From Spirochaetaceae bacterium (GTDB lineage Bacteria > Spirochaetota > Spirochaetia > Treponematales > Breznakiellaceae), in NCBI GenBank assembly GCA_031280455.1, contig JAITGR010000043.1, positions 1 to 15,097 on the forward strand: a DNA stretch of 15,097 nt, in the 5' to 3' direction. Positions 1-4,812 of this stretch are shown piece after piece. Below the pieces are notes generated by a model. The model was not told where the DNA came from. It did no database searches and worked only from the letters and a program-made list of their open reading frames with translations. Each line of letters starts with the position of its first letter. The stretch's first letter is position 1. A program made the position numbers and the translations under genes.

Positions 1-362
1 TCGATACGGCTGTCAATGTTTTTCAAAACGGCTGCCGCCCAATCCCGCCGCTGCCGCAAAGGAAACAGATGATTGACGCACGCGACATTCGATGATAACA
101 AATGGCCTTCAGGCCCTTCCTGGGGATCACTGTTAGCATCCTCGTGCCAAGCAATGGTATATGTCTTAAAATACGCAATGGCTTCATCCCGTATTCCTTC
201 CCAAAGATTCAACTTCCTGTTTTTTAGAACAAAGGGCAGCGTAAGCTCTTTTATTTTTCCGGTTTGTTTATCTTTTATATAAAACACCCCTCCGCCCGGG
301 TCATTAAATAATTCACCGCATAACACGCTTGCGCGTTCTTTTTGTTCTTCGCGATATGTCAT
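1..362 (-). CDS. Putative PD-(D/E)XK restriction-nuclease-like protein, N-terminal part only
   Basis: This frame runs open from an ATG at 362 to the left window edge, giving 120 complete codons, so the gene is cut by the edge. The start is fixed by an AAGGAG site at 368-373 (5-nt spacing) and a near-consensus promoter at 418-446. The protein begins MTYREEQKERASVLCGELF. Further in it has the motifs LNLWEGIRDEAIAYFK and GHLLSSNVACVNHLFPLRQ. From memory, the last pattern (HLLSS.. .CVNHLF.LR) resembles the N-terminal region of the PGN_0703-type family of putative PD-(D/E)XK restriction endonucleases. The catalytic residues would lie beyond the edge, so the function is not established. Base composition is clearly more AT-rich than in the neighbouring genes, which would fit an acquired defence gene. 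I am confident that it is coding and only moderately confident of the family. Confidence 0.65.
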   Translation of the reverse strand, partial: MTYREEQKERASVLCGELFNDPGGGVFYIKDKQTGKIKELTLPFVLKNRKLNLWEGIRDEAIAYFKTYTIAWHEDANSDPQEGPEGHLLSSNVACVNHLFPLRQRRDWAAAVLKNIDSRI

Positions 363-367
363 CTAAA

Positions 368-373
368 CTCCTT
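368..373 (-). promoter_or_regulatory. Shine-Dalgarno site of the leftmost gene
   Basis: AAGGAG on the minus strand lies 5 nt before the ATG at 362. It decides the start of the edge-truncated gene and contrasts with the missing Shine-Dalgarno sites of aspS, selA and purL. Confidence 0.8.
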
Positions 374-417
374 CAATCAATCAATGTAAGTACTACCTTT
401 ACTGCGACAGGAGGCGC

Positions 418-446
418 ATTATTTCACACTTTTTATTTCTTGTCAA
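418..446 (-). promoter_or_regulatory. Sigma-70-type promoter for the leftmost gene
   Basis: On the minus strand TTGACA (441-446) is followed by a 17-nt spacer and AATAAT (418-423). The -35 box is perfect, the -10 box matches 5 of 6, and the spacing is ideal. The predicted transcript starts near 411 and has a leader of about 50 nt containing the AAGGAG site. Confidence 0.8.
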
Positions 447-522
447 GGGGCATTGACAGAGTTTTTGATTTAAAAACATTACCCAACCTGTAACCGTCAA
501 TATCGCCCCGTAGCCCCCCCGT

Positions 523-552
523 ATGACAACCTGCCTCTGATTGCGGTATACT
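523..552 (+). promoter_or_regulatory. aspS promoter, apparently leaderless
   Basis: ATGACA (523-528), an 18-nt spacer and TATACT (547-552). Only six bases separate the -10 box from the aspS ATG at 559, so the expected +1 coincides with the A of the start codon. No Shine-Dalgarno sequence is present. A run of seven C residues (514-520) lies just upstream of the -35 box. Confidence 0.65.
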
Positions 553-558
553 GCCGGC

Positions 559-2409
559 ATGGAACAACATAAACGGACGGTTAATTGCGGGGCGGTGTCG
601 CTGGATTTGGTTGGAAAGGAACTTGTGCTGAATGGCTGGGTGCAGCGGCTGCGTAACCTGGGCGGGATTTTTTTTATTAGCCTGCGCGACCGGTATGGCG
701 TTGTCCAGATTGTTGTTGACGATACTTCGCCGCGGGAGGCGATGGTGGCGGCGGCGGAATTGCATAACGAATACTGCATTGCGGTTCACGGGTGTGTGCG
801 CGAGCGGCCGGGGGCAATGAAAAATGAGGAGATGGCGAGCGGCGCTGTCGAAGTGCTGGCTTCCGGCGTGGTTATTCTGAACCGCTGCCAGCCGCTGCCG
901 TTTCAGATTGATGACGGCGGCGTGGTTAAAGAGGAATTGCGGCTAAAATACCGGTACCTGGACCTGCGTTCCGCGGGTATGCAGCGGCGAATTGCCTTGC
1001 GGCATAAACTTTGTTTTGCGGTACGCGAATTCTTGCAGGGCGAGGATTTTTTTGAAATTGAAACGCCGACGCTGATAAAATCGACCCCCGAAGGCGCGCG
1101 CGATTATTTGGTGCCGAGCCGCCTGTACGCGGGTATGTTCTACGCGCTGCCGCAGTCGCCGCAGTTGTACAAACAGCTGCTTATGGTAAGCGGCTTTGAC
1201 AAATACTTCCAGATTGCGCGCTGTTACCGCGACGAGGACGCGCGCGGCGACCGGCAGATGGAGTTTACCCAGATTGATATTGAAATGTCGTTTGTGGGGC
1301 GCGATGATGTGCTGGCGATGACCGAACGGCTTATGGCGCATGTTTTTGGCAAAACGCTGGCCGTCGACCTGCCCGCGCCGTTTCCCCGCCTGAGTTTTGC
1401 CCAGGCGCTGGAAATGTACGGCTCGGATAAACCCGACCTGCGCTTTGGCCTTGCGCTGCAGGATTTTAGCGCGTTTGCCGCCGCCAGCGATTTTGCGGCG
1501 TTTACCGGCGCGTTGCGTCAGGGGGAGATGCAAAAACAGGAAGCCGCTGTCCGTGGCATCTCTGGCGAAGGCGGCGCGGTTAAAGCGCTCGTTGTCCCCG
1601 GCGGCTCGGCTTTTTCCCGCAAGCAAATTGAAGAGTTGGAAGCGCACGCGAAAATCTACAAGGCGGCGGGGCTTGCCTGGATGAAAGTTGCCGGCGAGGA
1701 CGCGGAAACCCTGCGTCTGGAGGGCGGCGTGGCGAAATTCTTTGCGGGGCGCGAACGCGAAATTTGCGCCGCCCTGGGAGCGCGCTCCGGCGACCTCGTG
1801 CTGCTGGCCGCCAACGCCAGCCGGAAAATCGCCAACATCAGCCTGGGCGCCGTCCGGACGAAACTTGGCCGCGACCTGCACCTGACAGACGCTAAAAACG
1901 GCGCGCCGCGCTTTAGTTTTGTGTGGATAGTCGATTTTCCGCTTTTTGAATACGATGCCGAAAACGGCCGCTGGGAAGCCGCCCACCACATGTTCAGCGC
2001 GCCCCAGGAACAATTTTTGGAAACCATGGAACGCGACCCGGGCGCGGTACTCGGCGACCTGTACGACCTGGTACTCAACGGCTACGAACTGGCCTCCGGC
2101 TCGATACGCATCCACGACGGCGGGTTGCAAAAACGTGTTTTCAAACTAACCGGCCTCTCTGACGATGAAGCGGAGCGGCGCTTCGGCTTTTTGACCAACG
2201 CCTTTACGTACGGCGCGCCCCCCCACGGCGGCATAGCCCCCGGCCTCGACCGCCTTGCCATGCTCATGGCCGGCGAAACCTCAATAAAAGAAGTCATCGC
2301 CTTTCCCAAAAACAGCTTTGCGCAAGGGCTCATGGACGAAAGCCCGGCCCCCGCCAGCCAAAAACAACTGGACGAACTCCACCTGCACATAGTCCCGCCG
2401 GCGGACTAA
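559..2409 (+). CDS. aspS: Aspartyl-tRNA synthetase
   Basis: This cytoplasmic class II synthetase charges tRNA-Asp with aspartate. The protein has 616 residues, slightly longer than E. coli AspRS (about 590). In order it shows an N-terminal OB-fold anticodon-binding domain (residues about 20-110, with GWVQRLRNLGG), motif 1 (about 160-190, EIETPTLIKSTPEGARDYL), motif 2 (about 216-245, CYRDEDARGDRQMEFTQID), the bacterial GAD insertion domain (about 285-425) and motif 3 (about 558-572, GIAPGLDRLAML). Leu34 sits where discriminating bacterial enzymes usually have Leu and non-discriminating ones His. This suggests an Asp-specific enzyme, but it is only a hint. The ATG at 559 is preferred over the in-frame TTG at 541 because MEQHKRTVNCG matches the family N-terminus and because the TTG lies upstream of the -10 box. 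The gene is monocistronic and converges on the minus-strand gene ending at 2450. Confidence 0.97.
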   Translation: MEQHKRTVNCGAVSLDLVGKELVLNGWVQRLRNLGGIFFISLRDRYGVVQIVVDDTSPREAMVAAAELHNEYCIAVHGCVRERPGAMKNEEMASGAVEVLASGVVILNRCQPLPFQIDDGGVVKEELRLKYRYLDLRSAGMQRRIALRHKLCFAVREFLQGEDFFEIETPTLIKSTPEGARDYLVPSRLYAGMFYALPQSPQLYKQLLMVSGFDKYFQIARCYRDEDARGDRQMEFTQIDIEMSFVGRDDVLAMTERLMAHVFGKTLAVDLPAPFPRLSFAQALEMYGSDKPDLRFGLALQDFSAFAAASDFAAFTGALRQGEMQKQEAAVRGISGEGGAVKALVVPGGSAFSRKQIEELEAHAKIYKAAGLAWMKVAGEDAETLRLEGGVAKFFAGREREICAALGARSGDLVLLAANASRKIANISLGAVRTKLGRDLHLTDAKNGAPRFSFVWIVDFPLFEYDAENGRWEAAHHMFSAPQEQFLETMERDPGAVLGDLYDLVLNGYELASGSIRIHDGGLQKRVFKLTGLSDDEAERRFGFLTNAFTYGAPPHGGIAPGLDRLAMLMAGETSIKEVIAFPKNSFAQGLMDESPAPASQKQLDELHLHIVPPAD

Positions 2410-2449
2410 GCCGGAAGAACGATGCCGTGCGTAAAGGAAGCGGCTGCGC

Positions 2450-2959
2450 CTATTCGCCAAACGGCGTCGTCGGCAAGTCGGAAATATCAATTTTCATTTC
2501 GACGTTACCGGCAAAATCGAGATTTGTAAGGTAGGTAATGGGATTTTTGGCCGAAATATGCACCGGCTGCTTACTCAAATACCCCAGATTTATGTACTTC
2601 ATCTGCCCGTCAGCCATGACAAACGCAATCCAGTAACTCCCCGAGCCGGTCCAGTAATCCAGATTAAAATTGACCAATTTTCTTTCAAACTTTTTATTTT
2701 CGATGCGGCCAATCGTAAACGCGGTCTGCGTCAAATCCGCAAGCTGCAAATTCTGCGCCCAGTCGCTGCCCACATCCCGCAGCAGCGCCAGCAGCATAAA
2801 ATCATTCGGGCCAATATCCGAAAGATGCATATCCGCCGTTTCCACCGTCGATTCGGAAATGACAATAGTACGCGACGGCGACAAATCGAACGTAAAATTA
2901 TCGCAGGTCGTCAAACCCGCCGCCAAAAAAGCCACAAACGGTGCCACAATAAACTTCAT
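2450..2959 (-). CDS. Putative lipoprotein of unknown function
   Basis: The product has 169 residues and I do not recognise its family. It starts MKFIVAPFVAFLAAGLTTC, a short basic N-terminus, a hydrophobic stretch and then Cys19 in an LTTC context. This is acceptable for a loose spirochaetal lipobox, so the mature protein is probably lipid-anchored in the envelope. The remainder is soluble-looking and rich in beta-prone segments (for example WTGSGSYWIAFVMADG and MKIDISDLPTTPFGE), with no visible catalytic motif. The open frame continues upstream to 3073, but that part lacks signal-peptide character and runs into the selA hairpin, so the ATG at 2959 is used. A TATATT box ends 8 nt before that ATG. 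The gene lies in the same direction as selA but behind a terminator-like hairpin, so it is probably transcribed separately. Confidence 0.75.
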   Translation of the reverse strand: MKFIVAPFVAFLAAGLTTCDNFTFDLSPSRTIVISESTVETADMHLSDIGPNDFMLLALLRDVGSDWAQNLQLADLTQTAFTIGRIENKKFERKLVNFNLDYWTGSGSYWIAFVMADGQMKYINLGYLSKQPVHISAKNPITYLTNLDFAGNVEMKIDISDLPTTPFGE

Positions 2960-2967
2960 CACCCCCA

Positions 2968-2996
2968 AATATAGCGAATTCAGCCACAAAAGGCAA
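2968..2996 (-). promoter_or_regulatory. Candidate promoter for the lipoprotein gene
   Basis: On the minus strand TTGCCT (2991-2996), a 17-nt spacer and TATATT (2968-2973). Eight bases (TGGGGGTG) separate the -10 box from the ATG at 2959, so the leader would be only a few nucleotides long. The G-run is too close to the ATG for normal Shine-Dalgarno spacing. Confidence 0.5.
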
Positions 2997-3060
2997 GCAC
3001 ACGCATAAACATCAGAACTTGGTGAGCAAGCCCTGCGAGGCCGCCCCGCCGCGAACAAGC

Positions 3061-3085
3061 GAAAATCGCGCACAGCGCGATTTTC
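3061..3085 (-). terminator. Terminator-like perfect hairpin at the 3' end of selA
   Basis: GAAAATCGCGC (3061-3071), loop ACA (3072-3074) and GCGCGATTTTC (3075-3085) form a perfect 11-bp stem. The arm nearest selA overlaps the last base of its TAG stop (3085-3087). The A and U tracts are part of the stem, so the hairpin is symmetric and could act in both directions. In the selA direction it is followed by GCTTGTTCG rather than a clean U-run. It separates selA from the lipoprotein gene. Confidence 0.65.
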
Positions 3086-4515
3086 TACCCCCGCAGCGCC
3101 CCCGCCGGTTCCTCCGCTAAACCCTGAAACGCCGCCGCGATTCTTTTTTCGTCGCCTGCAAGCAGCGTGCGGACGTGGAGAATGACCTTCCCGCCGCGTA
3201 CGGCGGGAATTATGGGGACGGCGGCTGTCCGCAGGGCGCGGGCAAGACTTTCGGCGGAGCGGGCGGCTGAGTACACGGCAACGCCAGACCCGCGCAGCGT
3301 GTCCGTGGGGAACGCGCCGCCGCCCACTGCGTCTTCTGTCTCCACCACCGTGAAGCGCAGATCCTTCGCGCCCTGTTTTGCGGCGCGCTCACGCAAAGCG
3401 CGGGCAAGACGGCGCGCTTTTGAGCGCAGCTCGTCCGCCCCCGCCTCAATCATACGCACCACAGGGATTTCGCCGCGCCGCTCCGCAAGATAAAGACGCA
3501 GCGTTGCCTCGAAGGCGGCAAGCGTCATTTTGTCCGCCCGCACCGCGCGAAGCAGCTGATGCTTGCGCATTTTGTCCACAAGCTCTTTTTTGCCGGCAAT
3601 AACCCCCAGCTGCGGCCCGCCAAGCAGTTTGTCGCCAGAAAAAGTTACCACGTCCACGCCCGCGGCAAGACATTCGCAGGCCACGCTCTCTTTTCCCGCA
3701 AACGGAATGTCCAGCGCGGCGAGCAGACCCGACCCCAAGTCTTCTATAAACACAAGGCCGCGCTCCCGGGCAAGTAACGCAAGCTCTTTGCGGCTTGTGG
3801 AGGCGCAAAAACCCTCCAGCCGGTAATTTGAAGGATGCACTTTAAGGAGCGCGGCGGTGTTTTCGTTTATCGCGCCCGCCCAATCGTGCAGGCGGGTAGC
3901 GTTTGTGCAGCCGACAGCCGTCATTTTAGCGCCCGAAAACGCCAAAATCTCAGGGATGCGGAACGCATCGCCTATCTCAACCAACTCCCCGTTGGAGACA
4001 ATCACCTCTCTGCCGCAGGCGACACTCGAAAGAGCCAGGAGAACCGCCGCGGCGTTGTTATTGACAACGAGCGCGGCCTCTGCGCCCGCCGCGCCGCAAA
4101 TCAGTGCTTCCACATGAGCGTTGCGAGAAGCGCGAGCGCCGTTTTCTGGGGAATATTCCAGTGTGCTGTACGACGGCGCGACAGCGCGCACCGCCTCCAC
4201 CGCGCTTTTGGCAAGCGGCGCGCGCCCCAGATTGGTGTGAACGATCACGCCGGTAGCGTTTACAACCCTTTTAAGCGACGGCGCGGCAAGCGCGGACAGA
4301 CGTGCGCGGGCGCGCGCGCGTGCAAGGTCCGGCAAAGTCCCGTGCGGAGCGCCGCCCGAGCCCACATCGCGCCGTATTTCCGCAAGAACGCCAGAGATTT
4401 CCGCCTTGACCAGCTCCCTCCCAAGCTCAGAGGAATACGCAAGCGCCCACGCCTCATTCAAAAGCTCTTCCATAGAAGGAAGGGCGCGCAACGAATTGTT
4501 TATATCGGAAGGCAT
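3085..4515 (-). CDS. selA: L-seryl-tRNA(Sec) selenium transferase (selenocysteine synthase)
   Basis: SelA is a PLP enzyme that converts Ser-tRNA(Sec) to Sec-tRNA(Sec) using selenophosphate, allowing UGA to be read as selenocysteine. The 476 residues are close to the usual length (about 460-470). The N-terminal tRNA-binding part (residues 1-80) starts with LRALPSMEELL. The family segment RVVNATGVIVHTNLGRAPL is at 83-101. The fold-type I core includes HPSNYRLEGF (227-236) and FIEDLGSGLL (256-265). The PLP lysine is Lys296 in TFSGDKLLGGPQLG. The start ATG at 4515 fits the family, and a TATACT box ends 8 nt before it. AAGGGG lies only 2 nt from the ATG, too close for a normal Shine-Dalgarno site. 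No selB, selC or selD is visible in the window, and none of the genes here shows an obvious in-frame Sec UGA. The gene is divergent from purL. Confidence 0.95.
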   Translation of the reverse strand: MPSDINNSLRALPSMEELLNEAWALAYSSELGRELVKAEISGVLAEIRRDVGSGGAPHGTLPDLARARARARLSALAAPSLKRVVNATGVIVHTNLGRAPLAKSAVEAVRAVAPSYSTLEYSPENGARASRNAHVEALICGAAGAEAALVVNNNAAAVLLALSSVACGREVIVSNGELVEIGDAFRIPEILAFSGAKMTAVGCTNATRLHDWAGAINENTAALLKVHPSNYRLEGFCASTSRKELALLARERGLVFIEDLGSGLLAALDIPFAGKESVACECLAAGVDVVTFSGDKLLGGPQLGVIAGKKELVDKMRKHQLLRAVRADKMTLAAFEATLRLYLAERRGEIPVVRMIEAGADELRSKARRLARALRERAAKQGAKDLRFTVVETEDAVGGGAFPTDTLRGSGVAVYSAARSAESLARALRTAAVPIIPAVRGGKVILHVRTLLAGDEKRIAAAFQGLAEEPAGALRG

Positions 4516-4523
4516 ACCCCTTC

Positions 4524-4553
4524 AGTATAGCGGCATTGCAGACAGCCTGGAAA
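4524..4553 (-). promoter_or_regulatory. selA promoter, apparently leaderless
   Basis: On the minus strand TTTCCA (4548-4553; 4 of 6 matches), an 18-nt spacer and TATACT (4524-4529). Eight bases separate TATACT from the selA ATG at 4515, so the predicted +1 is within about 2-3 nt of the start codon. Confidence 0.55.
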
Positions 4554-4635
4554 GCAACCGCATTACGGTCTTGTGTCCTGCCCGCCTCTGGCGGGGGCGG
4601 GGTTTGCGGGGATTTCAGATCGATAGCCGGCAGCC

Positions 4636-4700
4636 GCGCAAGCGATTGCAGCGGAAATACTTTTTGCCGCAGGCAAAAAGATTGGAGCGGAAAGCGCGGT
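4636..4700 (+). repeat. Intergenic hairpin element, copy 1
   Basis: A 65-nt element with a second copy at 9175-9249. The left 32 nt (4636-4667) and right 28 nt (4673-4700) are identical to that copy; only the centre differs (CGCAG here, 15 nt in copy 2). The core is an inverted repeat CTTTTTGCC/GGCAAAAAG around loop GCA. It is flanked by a direct repeat, GATTGCAGCGGAAA (4644-4657) and GATTGGAGCGGAAA (4680-4693), which match at 13 of 14 bases. In this copy CCGCGC (4634-4639) and GCGCGG (4694-4699) can close the structure. It lies about 110 nt upstream of purL. It may be a structured RNA, a protein-binding array or a dispersed repeat; its function is unknown. Confidence 0.75.
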
Positions 4701-4723
4701 ACCCGCCGGCTGGCCGGCGGGTA
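4700..4723. repeat. Perfect GC-rich palindrome next to hairpin element copy 1
   Basis: TACCCGCCGG (4700-4709), loop CTGG and CCGGCGGGTA (4714-4723) form a perfect 10-bp stem, or 11-bp arms if a 2-nt centre is allowed. It begins on the last base of the preceding element. There is no T-run after it, so it is not an obvious terminator. The 11-nt arm TACCCGCCGGC recurs inside purL at 6727-6737. Confidence 0.6.
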
Positions 4724-4778
4724 TGCGCCCAAATTCTGCCTAACCCTCTGCGTGTCGCCCTGGCGCGGCGCTCTGGCC

Positions 4779-4807
4779 TGTTCAGGATTTTTGGTCTGTT
4801 TTATACT
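4779..4807 (+). promoter_or_regulatory. purL promoter, apparently leaderless
   Basis: TATACT (4802-4807) ends 5 nt before the purL ATG at 4813. The best -35 at 17-nt spacing is TGTTCA (4779-4784), which is poor (3 of 6). No Shine-Dalgarno sequence precedes the ATG. Confidence 0.5.
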
Positions 4808-4812
4808 GCGGT

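Larger units (their letters stand above)
4516..4812. other. selA/purL divergent intergenic region, 297 bp
   Basis: This spacer holds the selA promoter at its left end, a 6-bp hairpin CCCGCC/GGCGGG (4581-4595, loop TCT), the hairpin element 4636-4700, an 11-bp palindrome immediately after it (4700-4723) and the purL -10 box at its right end. I see no convincing coding frame; open frames across it are interrupted or lack start signals. Confidence 0.7.

Noticed and set aside
73..282. 69-codon plus-strand frame
   Set aside because: It is antisense to a better supported minus-strand gene with promoter and RBS, and has no start signals itself.
541..558. Upstream TTG start for aspS
   Set aside because: It lies upstream of and includes the TATACT box, and the added residues do not match the AspRS N-terminus.
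943..2130. 395-codon minus-strand frame opposite aspS
   Set aside because: It is a GC-rich shadow frame; the composition is repetitive Arg/Ala/Gly without family motifs, and aspS is unambiguous.
2410..2449. Terminator between convergent aspS and the lipoprotein gene
   Set aside because: Only a 5-bp AGCCG/CGGCT pairing across a long loop and no T-run were found.
2960..3073. N-terminal extension of the lipoprotein frame to 3073
   Set aside because: The extra part overlaps the selA hairpin, has no RBS, and hides a clear signal peptide that starts at 2959.
4581..4595. CCCGCC/GGCGGG hairpin as selA or purL regulator
   Set aside because: The stem is short, sits in very GC-rich sequence and is not repeated at copy 2, so chance is a sufficient explanation.
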